A model generated the notes under the pieces. It saw nothing but the letters and a program-made list of their open reading frames with translations, was not told the origin of the DNA and did not search any database. Of a DNA stretch of 37,784 nt, positions 23,589 through 33,023 are shown in pieces (positions within the stretch are counted from its first letter, which is position 1; each line of letters begins with the position of its first letter). The DNA lies in contig CAMFJT010000024.1 of assembly GCA_945957125.1 (NCBI GenBank), positions 1-37,784 of the forward strand. Reading direction: 5' to 3'. Origin of the DNA: an uncultured Rhodospirillales bacterium. Lineage in GTDB: Bacteria; Pseudomonadota; Alphaproteobacteria; Reyranellales; Reyranellaceae. The position numbers and the translations under genes are program-made.

Positions 23589-24510
23589 GGACGACCTTCT
23601 CGGACAGCAGCTTCAGCGCCTCGTCGAGCGGCGGCACCTTGCCGTCGGGCGGCGCGATCTGCGCGTCGACGGTGCGGCGATGGCTCTTCTCGATCGCCTC
23701 GGTCATCAGCGGCTCGACGCCCGTCTCGCGCAGGGTCCGCGCCACCAGCCCCATCTCCTCCCAGCGGCGATGGGCATGAACGATGTGGGTCTGCACCAGC
23801 ATGGCCAGCGAACCGGAAAACGTCCCGGCATCGATGTCGCCGAGGCAGCCCATCACTTCCTTCAGGATGCCCTGGCGCTCGGCGGTGACGAACGATTCGA
23901 CGGCCAGCGCCTCGATGCCCTTCACGAGCACCGAGCGCAGCATCTTCACGGACGAGGCATTGCCGGGCTTGGTGCCCAGCACCCTCGTGTCGAAACCGTT
24001 GGCGTTCATCCACGCGACGACCGGCTCGACATCCGCGCCAGCGACCAGCATCGGCGCCTTGATGCCGCTCTTGAAGAAGCCGCCCATCACGGCGACGTCG
24101 ATATAGCGGCCGCCCGCCGCCTCGATCGGCGCGCGGTCCTCGTCCGACATCTTGCCGGTGACGGTGCAAAGGTCGAGATAGTGCGCGCCCTTCTTGAGCA
24201 GCGGCGCGGCCGAGGTCGCCGCCTCCAGCGCATGCTCGCCCTGCACCGCGCAGATCACCAGGTCGGCCTCGCCCAGCGCCTCGCCGTAGCGGTCGGCGAT
24301 GGCGACATCCAGCCGGCGCGCCTCCTTGCCCAGCGCCGTGCCGCGCGCATCCTTGTCGAGCGCGGGATCGATGGCGATCAGGCGGCGCGGCGCGTTGTCA
24401 CCGGGCTGCGTGGGGCCGCGCCAGCCGCCCTCGGCGGCAAGACCGCGCGCGATGGCGGAGCCTGCCTCGCCGAAGCCGAGCAGGGCGATGACTTTCGGGT
24501 CGATTTTCAT
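23578..24510 (-). CDS. NAD(P)-dependent dehydrogenase, 6-phosphogluconate/3-hydroxyisobutyrate dehydrogenase-like with DUF1932 domain
   Basis: 310 residues. An N-terminal Rossmann fold starts ALLGFGEAGSAIARGLAAEG (GxGxxG-type, residues about 9-28). LVICAVQGEHALEAA and YLDLCTVTGKMSDEDRAPIEAAGGRYIDVAVMGGF follow, the latter corresponding to the substrate-binding strand of beta-hydroxyacid dehydrogenases. The conserved catalytic lysine helix is KPGNASSVKMLRSVLVKGIEAL near residue 180. The C-terminal part matches the DUF1932 type found in catabolic dehydrogenases. Substrate unknown. It lies 12 bases downstream of a methyltransferase gene and overlaps the YbaK gene, so the run is probably one operon. 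Confidence 0.85.
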   Translation of the reverse strand: MKIDPKVIALLGFGEAGSAIARGLAAEGGWRGPTQPGDNAPRRLIAIDPALDKDARGTALGKEARRLDVAIADRYGEALGEADLVICAVQGEHALEAATSAAPLLKKGAHYLDLCTVTGKMSDEDRAPIEAAGGRYIDVAVMGGFFKSGIKAPMLVAGADVEPVVAWMNANGFDTRVLGTKPGNASSVKMLRSVLVKGIEALAVESFVTAERQGILKEVMGCLGDIDAGTFSGSLAMLVQTHIVHAHRRWEEMGLVARTLRETGVEPLMTEAIEKSHRRTVDAQIAPPDGKVPPLDEALKLLSEKVVRGL

Positions 24511-24522
24511 GGCAAGAGCCTA

Positions 24523-25299
24523 TCAGGAAGCGGGCGCTTCGCCGTCCTCTGCGTTGCGCGCGGCCTGCGTGTCGCGCGAATGGGCGATGCGCAGCTTGGG
24601 CCGCACCACCGCCAGCTCGGGCGGTGCGCTGCGCTCGGCGATGCCGGCATAGAGCTGCTTGCCCGATTCGATGACGCTGACGCCAGCGAAGCGGCCGAGC
24701 CAGCGATGGCCGAAACGCTCGACCGCCGGCGCCATGCGCATCATCAGCCGCGAGCGGGTCGGCGGCATGAACAGCGCGCGGGTCTGGCGCATCGGCGCGA
24801 ACATGTTGGCGCGCAGGAGGGCGGCAACCTGGCCGGGCGAATAGGGATGGCCCTGGTAGAACGGCGAGCGGTCGAGCTGCGACCACAGGCCGGCGCGGGT
24901 CGGCGCGACGGTGATCAGCTTGCCGCCATCGGCCATCACCCGCCAGATCTCGCGCAGGAACGGCCGCACCTGCTCGGTGCATTCGATGGCGTGGATCAGC
25001 AGGACGCGGTCGACCGAGCGGTCGGGCAGCGGGAGGTCGAGCTCGTCAACCAGGGCGGTGTGGTTGCGGCCCTCGCGCGGCCAGCGGATGACGCCCTGCT
25101 GCGCCGGCATGAAGGAGAGGGTGCGCTCGGCCTCCTCCATGAAGGGTCGGAGGAACGGGCCGGCATAGCCCAGCCCCAGCACGGTGTCGCCGCGCACGCT
25201 GGGCCACACCTCGCGCAGCCTCGCGCGCAGCAAGCGGACCGTGGTCTGGCCGAGGCTGGTGGCGTAGAACTCGTTGAGGTCGAGGACGTCCGTCCACAT
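24523..25299 (-). CDS. Class I SAM-dependent methyltransferase-like protein
   Basis: 258 residues from the ATG at 25299; the frame also opens at 25338, but that would overlap the gloB start. The opening MWTDVLDLNEFYATSLGQTTVRLLRARL, the motif-I region VLGLGYAGPFLRPF, and DRVLLIHAIECTEQVRPFLREIWRVMADGGKLITVAPTRAG place it in the Methyltransf_11-like group that is commonly divergent from glyoxalase II genes in alphaproteobacteria. The C-terminal 60 residues are less conserved. The methyl acceptor is unknown. The intergenic space to gloB is only 38 bases, so the two promoters must overlap or lie inside the genes. Confidence 0.85.
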   Translation of the reverse strand: MWTDVLDLNEFYATSLGQTTVRLLRARLREVWPSVRGDTVLGLGYAGPFLRPFMEEAERTLSFMPAQQGVIRWPREGRNHTALVDELDLPLPDRSVDRVLLIHAIECTEQVRPFLREIWRVMADGGKLITVAPTRAGLWSQLDRSPFYQGHPYSPGQVAALLRANMFAPMRQTRALFMPPTRSRLMMRMAPAVERFGHRWLGRFAGVSVIESGKQLYAGIAERSAPPELAVVRPKLRIAHSRDTQAARNAEDGEAPAS

Positions 25300-25337
25300 A
25301 TTGCCGCCACTGTAGCACCCCGCAAAGGCACCCACCA

Positions 25338-26114
25338 ATGAGCACCAGCCTCGAAATCGTCCGTATCCCGGTCCTCAGCGACAATTACGTCTGGCTGATG
25401 CGCGAGCCCCAGAGCGGCTGCGTCGGTGTGGTCGATCCGGCCGTCGCGGGGCCTGTCCTGGCCGAGGCCGACAAGCGCGGCTGGAAAATCACCCACATCC
25501 TCAACACACATCATCATGGGGATCACGTCGGCGGGAACCGCGAAATAAAGGAAGCGACCGGCTGCACCGTCGTCGGACTTGGGCGCGACAAGGCGCGCAT
25601 CCCAGGCATCGACGTGACCCTCGACGACGGCGACCGCTACCGCTTCGGCGAGGCCGAGGCCGAGGTCATCTTCGTTCCCGGTCATACGATCGGGCATTGC
25701 GCCTATGCATTCCGCGAGCAGCGGGCGCTGTTCTGCGGCGACACGCTGTTCGCCCTGGGCTGCGGCAAGATGTTCGAGGGCACGCCACAGCAGTTCTGGC
25801 ACTCGCTCGAGCGGCTGCGCGCTCTGCCCGACGACATGCGGGTCTATTGCGCCCACGAATACACCCAGTCGAACGCCCGCTTCGCGGTGACGATCGAGAC
25901 CGACAACCGGGAGCTCATGGCGCGGCGGGACTCGATCGACGCCGCCCGCGCCCGCGGCGAGGCGACGGTGCCCAGCCTGCTCGGCGAGGAGAAGCAGACC
26001 AACCCGTTCCTGCGCGCCGACCAGCCCTCGGTCCAGAAGGCCGTCGGCATGTCCGGCGCCGACCCGATCCAGGTCTTCGCCGAGGTCCGCCATCGCAAGG
26101 ACGTGTTCCGGTAA
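25338..26114 (+). CDS. gloB: Hydroxyacylglutathione hydrolase (glyoxalase II)
   Basis: 258 residues, the normal length. The metallo-beta-lactamase metal motif THHHGDH is at residues 57-63. Further metal ligands lie in VPGHTIGHCAY and FCGDTLFALGCGKMFEG, and CAHEYTQSNARFA carries the HEYT motif that marks true glyoxalase II. The C-terminal domain (SLLGEEKQTNPFLR, about residues 210-225) provides the glutathione contacts. It hydrolyses S-lactoylglutathione to lactate and glutathione in the cytoplasm, detoxifying methylglyoxal. The start at 25338 is supported by the DNYVWLM opening. Confidence 0.95.
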   Translation: MSTSLEIVRIPVLSDNYVWLMREPQSGCVGVVDPAVAGPVLAEADKRGWKITHILNTHHHGDHVGGNREIKEATGCTVVGLGRDKARIPGIDVTLDDGDRYRFGEAEAEVIFVPGHTIGHCAYAFREQRALFCGDTLFALGCGKMFEGTPQQFWHSLERLRALPDDMRVYCAHEYTQSNARFAVTIETDNRELMARRDSIDAARARGEATVPSLLGEEKQTNPFLRADQPSVQKAVGMSGADPIQVFAEVRHRKDVFR

Positions 26115-26150
26115 GGCCGAGCATCGGCGATCCAAGGGAAGCCGAAGCCG

Positions 26151-26612
26151 TCACTGCAGGTCGGTCAACTGTACGTATATCTCGACTCGCCGATTCATCG
26201 CATGAATGGATGCATCCACGTACGGCTCTCCGACTGGCCGGGCGCGAGGTCGTTGGTCGCCATAGGCTCGGACCTGAAGCGACTGCGCCAGGACGCCCGT
26301 CGATTTCAGGTATCGTCGAGCGGCCTCGGCGCGGGCGTAGGATAGTGCAAGTCCATCATACGATGCTTCTGACGCGTCGCTGTGGCCTTCTATCTCGACC
26401 GTCCTGCCGTAGACTGCACTACATTCCATGACGAAACTGTTGAGCTTGTCGAGGGCGGCAGCCGTCAGTGCCGAGCTGCCTTCCTGAAACTCGAGGGACA
26501 CCAAACAAGCTGGATATTTTGGGATGATCGCGCCAGCTGGTGAACTCGCGCAGGCGATGGCCAGGATCGCGGACGAAATCCAAGAATGAATTCCGCGCAG
26601 GGCTTTTACCAA
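26151..26612 (-). CDS. OmpA-family peptidoglycan-binding domain protein
   Basis: About 153 residues if translated from a TTG at 26612. This start gives a signal-like N-terminus, VKALRGIHSWISSAILAIACASSPAGA, so the protein would be exported to the periplasm. The frame is open up to 26780 (GTG), but the extra residues look non-native. The OmpA-like domain spans VSLEFQEGSSALTAAALDKLNSFV, then the peptidoglycan-contact motif VEIEGHSDASEASYDGLALSYARAEAARRYL, and finally NRRVEIYVQ. There is no beta-barrel. No clear ribosome site was found. Local GC is lower than in neighbouring genes, and no partner gene is adjacent, so it may be a late arrival. Confidence 0.65.
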   Translation of the reverse strand: MVKALRGIHSWISSAILAIACASSPAGAIIPKYPACLVSLEFQEGSSALTAAALDKLNSFVMECSAVYGRTVEIEGHSDASEASYDGLALSYARAEAARRYLKSTGVLAQSLQVRAYGDQRPRARPVGEPYVDASIHAMNRRVEIYVQLTDLQ

Positions 26613-26778
26613 AGCATCAGATTGGAATTGCGAATATCTGCGGCGCGCACAAGTGGCACCCGCGGCGATGGCGCAAGGGGGTATCGCGGCAGCGTCTTTG
26701 GACGCAATGGCCTGAACCGTAGTCAAGAGGGAGCTGAGCCTCTCACGTTTGAGCGCCGCGTTCGAGGCATCGCGCGTC

Positions 26779-26797
26779 ACTTTCGATAAACGAAAGT
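26779..26797. promoter_or_regulatory. Small inverted repeat between the OmpA-domain gene and the ABC operon
   Basis: ACTTTCG-ATAAA-CGAAAGT, 7-base perfect arms with an AT-rich spacer. It lies 88 bases upstream of the ABC operon start and is flanked by GC-rich DNA. It could be an operator for either divergent unit or a weak hairpin without function; there is no T run, so a terminator is unlikely. Confidence 0.3.
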
Positions 26798-26884
26798 TGA
26801 CGGATTTGCACGTAGCCTGACGACTCGCACGCGGTCGGGCTGCTAAGGTCGGCCCAACGAAAGCAGGGACGAAACGAACGGGCT

Positions 26885-27882
<998 letters not shown>

Positions 27883-27886
<4 letters not shown>

Positions 27887-28869
27887 GCTCCATCGTCGAG
27901 GCGAGCGATCTGTGCGTCCATTTCCCGACCGCCGGTGGCGCGGAGACGGTGAAGGCGGTCGACGGCGTGAGCTTCTCCGTCACGCGCGGCGAGACGTTCG
28001 GCGTGATCGGCGAATCGGGCTCGGGCAAGTCGACCCTGGGCCGCGCGGTGGTCTGCCTGCTGAAGCCGACGGCGGGCGGGATCAAGCTCGACGCGGCCGA
28101 CCCTTACGCTCTGTCGGGCGCGGCGTTCCGCCGGAACCGCCGCGACTTCCAGATCGTCTTCCAGGATCCCAATGCCGCGCTCAATCCGCGCATGCGCATC
28201 CGCGACAGCGTGCGCGAGCCGCTCGACATCCTGGGCGAGGGCACGCGCGCGGAGCGCAACGCCCGCGCCGTCGCCGTGCTCGATCGTGTCGGCCTGCGCG
28301 CTGAGTTCGCCGAGCGCTATCCGCACGAGCTGTCGGGCGGCCAGAAGCAGCGGGTCAACATCGCGCGCGTGCTGACGCTGCGGCCCAAGCTGGTGGTCTG
28401 CGACGAGGTGGTGGCCGCCCTCGACGTGTCGATCCAAGCCGACATGCTGAACCTGTTCGCCGACCTGCAGCGCGAGTTCGGCCTCACCTATCTTTTCATC
28501 ACACACGATCTCGGCGTGGTCAGCCACATCAGCGACCGCATCGCGGTGATGTATCTCGGCAAGTTCATGGAGCTGGGCGCGGCCGACGACATCGCCGAGC
28601 GGCCGCTCCATCCCTATACCGAGGCGCTGCTCTCGGCCGAGCCGACGCCGCTGCCGTCGCACCTGCGGACGGGCGAGCGCATCGTGCTGCAGGGCGAGAT
28701 CCCGAGCCCGATCTCGCCGCCGTCGGGCTGCCGCTTCCGCACGCGCTGCCCGTTCGCGCAGGACATCTGTGCCGCGACCGAGCCGGACTGGCGCGAGGTC
28801 GAGCCCGGCCGCTTCGTCGCCTGCCACTTCGCGGGCCAGGTCACGACAAAAGGGAGGAAAGCATCATGA
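27883..28869 (+). CDS. ABC transporter ATPase, OppF/DppF-type
   Basis: 328 residues from the ATG at 27883. Walker A GESGSGKST is at 43-51, the Q-loop FQDPNAALNPRMRI, the signature LSGGQKQRVNIARVL, and Walker B LVVCDEVVAALDVSIQ. The usual DEP after the catalytic Glu is DEV here, while the catalytic Glu is kept. The switch His is in FITHDLGVVS, and the C-terminal HPY-type extension with the Cys motif SGCRFRTRCPFAQDIC is intact. It should form a heterodimer with the upstream ATPase. The stop overlaps the first binding-protein gene by ATGA. Confidence 0.92.
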
Positions 28870-30380
28870 CGACACGCCGCACCGTGCTCGCGGGCGCGAT
28901 GGCGCTGGCCGCGACACGCCAGGCCTGGGCGCAGAAGAAGGGCGGGGTGCTCAAGGTCTCGGCGCCGACCAATCCGTCGAGCCTCGATCCGACGACCGGC
29001 GGCTCGGGACAGGACCATTCTTTCCTCTATCCGATGTTCGACACGCTGGTCGCCTTCGAATGGACGACGCTGAAGGCGACGCCGGGCCTGGCCGAATCGT
29101 GGAAATGGAGCGATCCAAGGACGCTGGTCCTGAACATCCGCCCCGGCGTGACGTTCCACGACGGCACGCCGCTCGATGCGGAGGCGGTGAAGTTCAACCT
29201 CGAGCGCAGCAAGACCGACGCCCGCTCGAGCATCAAGGCCGATCTCGTCGCCGTGCAGACGATCGAGGTCAGCGGCCCGCAGCAGGTCACGCTCAAGCTC
29301 AGCCAGCCGGATACGGCGCTACCGCTGATCCTGTCCGACCGCGCCGGCATGATGAGCTCGCCCAAGGCCGTGAAGGAGCTGGGCAAGGATCACGACCGCA
29401 AGCCGGTCGGCACCGGGCCGTGGAAGTTCGTGAGCTGGAACGACAACGAGAAGGTCGTCTACACGCGCAACGACAAGTATTGGCAGGCTGGCCAGCCGCT
29501 GCTCGACGGCATCGAAATGAACGTCATCGCCGAGACCAACACCGGCCTGCGCTCGGTGGTCGCCGGGCAGAACGACTTCGTCTACTTCCTCGCCCCGCAG
29601 CAGAAGCAGATCGTCGACCGCGCCAAGAACCTGACCGGCGTCACCGGCCCGACGCTCTATTGCATCCAGATGTTCCTGAACTACGGCCGCCCGCCGCTCG
29701 ACAATCCCAAGGTCAGGCTGGCGATCAACCACGCGATCGACCGGCAGGCCTACAGCAAGGCGACGATGGGCGGCCTGGCGGAGGTCGCCTGGATGGCACT
29801 GCCCACGGCGCACTGGGCCTACGATCCCAAGCTCGCCAATGTCTGGCCGTACGATCCCGACAAGGCGAAGAAGCTGCTGGCCGAGGCGGGCCATCCCAAC
29901 GGCATCGACCTCACCTTCCTGGGCTACTCCGACCAGCGCAGCCAGCAGCGGCAGGAGGTGCTAATCGAGCAGCTCTCCAAGGCCGGCATCCGGCTGAAAT
30001 GGCAGACCGGCTCGATCCCCGAGATGAGCGCCGCCTTCTTCGCCGACAAGAAGGGCGAGGCGCTGCTGGCCGCCTGGACCGGCCGGCCCGACCCGTCGCT
30101 GACCTACTCGCTGATGTTCCTCGAAGGCTCGTATTACAACGCCGGCCGCAAGGAGCACTCGCCGGAGCTGACCGCGGCACTGCTGGAGACGCGCGCGAGC
30201 GAAGACCTGGACACGCGCAAGGCCGCCTTCGCCAAGGTGCAGAAGATGGTCTGCGACGCCGCGCTGTTCGTGCCGCTGGTGTTCCAGCTCGAGCTCGATG
30301 CGGTGGCCGGCAAGGTCAAGGGCTACAAGCCCAACCTGCTGGGCAAGCCGCGCTTCGACGGCGTGTGGCTCGACTCATAG
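28866..30380 (+). CDS. ABC transporter solute-binding protein, family 5 (copy 1)
   Basis: 504 residues. The N-terminus MTTRRTVLAGAMALAATRQAWAQ is a Tat-like signal with twin arginines, then GGVLKVSAPTNPSSLDP, the normal start of the mature family-5 binding domain. The body shows LAESW, NIRPGVTFHDGTPLDAEAVKFNLER and VGTGPWKFVSWNDNEKVVYTRNDKYW, all conserved in the dipeptide/nickel group. It delivers the solute to the permeases encoded downstream, from the periplasm. The solute is unknown. It is strongly similar along its whole length to the next gene, so the pair arose by tandem duplication. Confidence 0.92.
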   Translation: MTTRRTVLAGAMALAATRQAWAQKKGGVLKVSAPTNPSSLDPTTGGSGQDHSFLYPMFDTLVAFEWTTLKATPGLAESWKWSDPRTLVLNIRPGVTFHDGTPLDAEAVKFNLERSKTDARSSIKADLVAVQTIEVSGPQQVTLKLSQPDTALPLILSDRAGMMSSPKAVKELGKDHDRKPVGTGPWKFVSWNDNEKVVYTRNDKYWQAGQPLLDGIEMNVIAETNTGLRSVVAGQNDFVYFLAPQQKQIVDRAKNLTGVTGPTLYCIQMFLNYGRPPLDNPKVRLAINHAIDRQAYSKATMGGLAEVAWMALPTAHWAYDPKLANVWPYDPDKAKKLLAEAGHPNGIDLTFLGYSDQRSQQRQEVLIEQLSKAGIRLKWQTGSIPEMSAAFFADKKGEALLAAWTGRPDPSLTYSLMFLEGSYYNAGRKEHSPELTAALLETRASEDLDTRKAAFAKVQKMVCDAALFVPLVFQLELDAVAGKVKGYKPNLLGKPRFDGVWLDS

Positions 30381-30390
30381 GAGGCATGAG

Positions 30391-31911
30391 ATGCCGACGT
30401 TCCGTCGCCGCGATTTCCTCGCCAGCGCCGCCGGCCTCGCGCTCGCCGGCCCGGCCCTCGCGCAGAAGAAGGGCGGCGTCTTGAAGGTGTCGGCCAACGC
30501 CAATCCGTCGAGCCTCGATCCGGCGACCGGCGGCTCGGGCTCCGACCATTCCTACCTCTATCCGATCTTCGACACGCTGATCGATTTCGAGCCGGCGACG
30601 CTGAAGGCGCTGCCCGGCCTCGCCGAATCGTGGAGCAATCCCGATCCGACGACGCTGGTGCTGAATATTCGTGCCGGAGTCACCTTCCATGACGGCACGC
30701 CGCTCGACGCGGCGGCGGTGAAGTTCAACCTCGACCGCGCCCGCAGCGACCCGCGCTCCAACATCAAAGGCGACCTCGCCACGGTCGACAGCGTCGAGGC
30801 GAGCGGGCCGCAGCAGGTCACCCTCAAGCTGAAGCAGCCCGATTCCGCGCTGCTGCTGATCCTGTCCGACCGCGCCGGCATGATGAGCTCGCCCAAGGCG
30901 GTGCAGGAGCTGGGCAAGGACTACGACCGCAAGCCGGTCGGCGCCGGGCCGATGAAGTTCGTGAGCTGGAACGACAACGAGAAGGTCACCTACGCGCGCC
31001 ACGACAGGTACTGGAAGCCGGGCCAGCCCCTGCTCGACGGGCTCGAGATGAACGTCATCCCCGAGATCAACACCGCCCTGCGCGCCGTCGTCGCCGGCCA
31101 GAACGACTTCGTCTACTTCCTCTCGCCGCAGCAGAAGCCGCTGGTCGAGCGCGCCAAGAACCTCACGGCGGTCAGCGGCCCGACGCTGTACTGCGTGATC
31201 GTGTTCCTGAACTTCGCCAAGCCGCCGCTCGACAACCTCAAGGTCCGCCAGGCGCTCAACTACGCGACCGACCGCGAGAGCTTCGCCAAGGCGACCATGG
31301 CCGGCCTGTCCGAAGTGGCGACAACGGTGCTGCCCAAGGCGCACTGGGCCTACGATCCGGCACTCGCGGATTTCTACCGGTACGATCCCGACAAGGCGAA
31401 GGCGCTGCTCGCGGAGGCGGGCCACAAGGACGGGCTCGAGCTGCACCTGATCGGCTATACCGACCAGCGCCAGCAGCAGCGCCAGGAGGTGCTGCAGGAG
31501 ATGTGGCGCAAGGCCGGCGTGAAGCTGCGCTTCAGCACCTTCAACATCCCCGAAGGCAGCGCGGCCTTCTTCTCGAAGGCCGAAGGCAACGGGCTGGTGT
31601 CGCAATGGACCGGCCGGCCCGATCCCAGCCTCACCTTCACCCTGCTCTACGGCAAGGGCTCCTATTTCAATGCCGGCCGCCAGGAAGCGACGCCGGAAAT
31701 CGCGAAGTCGCTCGCCGAGTCGCGCGCCAGCGCCGATATCGAGGCCCGCAAGAAGGCCTTCTCCGTGCTGCAGAAGCAGGTGCTCGAGCAGGCGCTCTCG
31801 GTGCCGCTGCTGTTCCAGTTCGAGCTCGACGCCCACAACAACCGGGTCAAGGGCTTCCAGCCCAACCTGCTCGGCAAGCCGCGCTTCAACGGCGTGTGGC
31901 TCGATGGTTAG
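30391..31911 (+). CDS. ABC transporter solute-binding protein, family 5 (copy 2)
   Basis: 506 residues from the ATG at 30391, preceded by AGGAGG. The signal MPTFRRRDFLASAAGLALAGPALAQ has a clear Tat motif (RRRDFL). The mature part repeats copy 1 with many substitutions, for example GGVLKVSANANPSSLDPATGG, VTFHDGTPLDAAAVKFNLDR and ILSDRAGMMSSPKAVQELGKDYDRK. The two copies keep the same length and order of blocks, so both are probably functional and may bind different but related solutes. The gene is followed by a 152-base hairpin-rich spacer before the permease genes. Confidence 0.92.
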   Translation: MPTFRRRDFLASAAGLALAGPALAQKKGGVLKVSANANPSSLDPATGGSGSDHSYLYPIFDTLIDFEPATLKALPGLAESWSNPDPTTLVLNIRAGVTFHDGTPLDAAAVKFNLDRARSDPRSNIKGDLATVDSVEASGPQQVTLKLKQPDSALLLILSDRAGMMSSPKAVQELGKDYDRKPVGAGPMKFVSWNDNEKVTYARHDRYWKPGQPLLDGLEMNVIPEINTALRAVVAGQNDFVYFLSPQQKPLVERAKNLTAVSGPTLYCVIVFLNFAKPPLDNLKVRQALNYATDRESFAKATMAGLSEVATTVLPKAHWAYDPALADFYRYDPDKAKALLAEAGHKDGLELHLIGYTDQRQQQRQEVLQEMWRKAGVKLRFSTFNIPEGSAAFFSKAEGNGLVSQWTGRPDPSLTFTLLYGKGSYFNAGRQEATPEIAKSLAESRASADIEARKKAFSVLQKQVLEQALSVPLLFQFELDAHNNRVKGFQPNLLGKPRFNGVWLDG

Positions 31912-31934
31912 GGTGGGATCCTCCTGCTCATATT

Positions 31935-32025
31935 CCTCTCCCGCGATAGGGGGAGAGGCTACGTGAGGGGGTCGGAGGCAGTGCGTCGCCCCCTCACCCA
32001 ACCTCTCCCCCTATCGGGGGAGAGG
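31935..32025. repeat. Nested palindromic repeats between the binding-protein and permease genes
   Basis: Two hairpins, CCTCTCCCGCGATAGGGGGAGAGG (31935-31958) and CCTCTCCCCCTATCGGGGGAGAGG (32002-32025), are inverted copies of each other and flank a third inverted pair, GTGAGGGGG (31963-31971) with CCCCCTCAC (31989-31997). The whole can fold as a long stem. The same unit occurs at 3065-3100. Lying inside an operon, it is well placed to stabilise the upstream mRNA or lower permease expression. Confidence 0.8.
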
Positions 32026-32063
32026 AGGAAGAGAAGATGCTCCCATGAACGGAGCACCGCGGC

Positions 32064-33023
32064 GTGCTGACCCGGGATCGCCTTCGGCTGATCCGCCGGC
32101 GGCTCGTGCAGGTCGCGCCGGTGATCGTGCTCGCGACCTTCATCGTGTTCGGGCTGCAGCAGCTCGTGCCGGGCGACATCGCCGTCACTTTGGCCGGCGA
32201 CAATGCGACTGACGCCCGCATCGCCGAGATCCGCGCGCTCTACGGCCTCGACCGGCCGTTCCTCGCGCAGTACGGCCACTGGCTGTGGGGTGTGCTGCAC
32301 GGCGACCTCGGCAAGTCGCTGCTGTCGGGCGAGGTCGTGCTCGACTCGATCTTTCGCCGCTTCCCGGTCTCGCTGCTGATCGTCGGCTGCGCGCTCGCTT
32401 TGTCGCTGGCGATCGGCATCCCGCTCGGCATCCTGGCCGCGACCCGGCCGGGCTCGCGGGTCGACGCCTTCGTCACCTCGATCGCCTCGCTCGGCGTGGC
32501 GCTGCCGAACTTCTGGCTGGCGATGCTGCTGGTTGCGACCTTCGCGCTCAACTGGACCATCTTCCCGGCGACCGGCGCCAAGCCGCTGTCGGCCGGCCTC
32601 GGCCCCGCGCTGCTCCATGCTGCGCTGCCGTCGATCGCGCTGGCGGCCGGTGCCATCGCCGAGGTCGCGCGCCAACTGCGCAGCTCGCTGGTCGAAGTCC
32701 TGTCGTCGCAATACGTCCGCACCCTGCACGCCAAGGGACTGTCGCCCGCGGCCATCCTGTGGCGGCACGGGCTGAAGAACGTCAGCGTCAACCTGCTGAC
32801 CGTGATCGGCCTGGTGTTCAACCGCCTGCTCGGCGCCACCGTCGTGATCGAGGCAGTGTTCGCCATCCCCGGCATCGGCAGCATGGTGGTCCATGCCGCG
32901 ATCCATAAGGACTTCCCGGTGATCCAGGGCGTCGTGCTGGCGCTGGTGCTGATCGTGATCGCGCTGAACCTGCTGATCGACGTGCTCTACACCGTGTTCG
33001 ACCCGCGGATCGGCCAGAAATGA
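32064..33023 (+). CDS. ABC transporter permease, DppB/OppB-type
   Basis: 319 residues from a GTG start, with about six transmembrane helices. It opens with RLIRRRLVQVAPVIVLATFIVFGLQQLVPGD, typical of the first helix of DppB proteins. The EAA-type cytoplasmic loop is EVLSSQYVRTLHAKGLSPAAILWRHGLKN, which docks on the ATPases, and the closing block is GATVVIEAVFAIPGIGSMVVHAAIHKDFPVIQG. It forms half of the membrane channel. Start context: GGAGCACC lies 10 or so bases upstream, just beyond the repeat region. It overlaps the second permease gene by ATGA. Confidence 0.92.
   Translation: MLTRDRLRLIRRRLVQVAPVIVLATFIVFGLQQLVPGDIAVTLAGDNATDARIAEIRALYGLDRPFLAQYGHWLWGVLHGDLGKSLLSGEVVLDSIFRRFPVSLLIVGCALALSLAIGIPLGILAATRPGSRVDAFVTSIASLGVALPNFWLAMLLVATFALNWTIFPATGAKPLSAGLGPALLHAALPSIALAAGAIAEVARQLRSSLVEVLSSQYVRTLHAKGLSPAAILWRHGLKNVSVNLLTVIGLVFNRLLGATVVIEAVFAIPGIGSMVVHAAIHKDFPVIQGVVLALVLIVIALNLLIDVLYTVFDPRIGQK

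Noticed and set aside
23443..25341. 632-codon plus-strand frame
   Set aside because: Antisense to three well-supported minus-strand genes; low-complexity composition.
30316..32001. 561-codon minus-strand frame
   Set aside because: Shadow of the second solute-binding protein gene.
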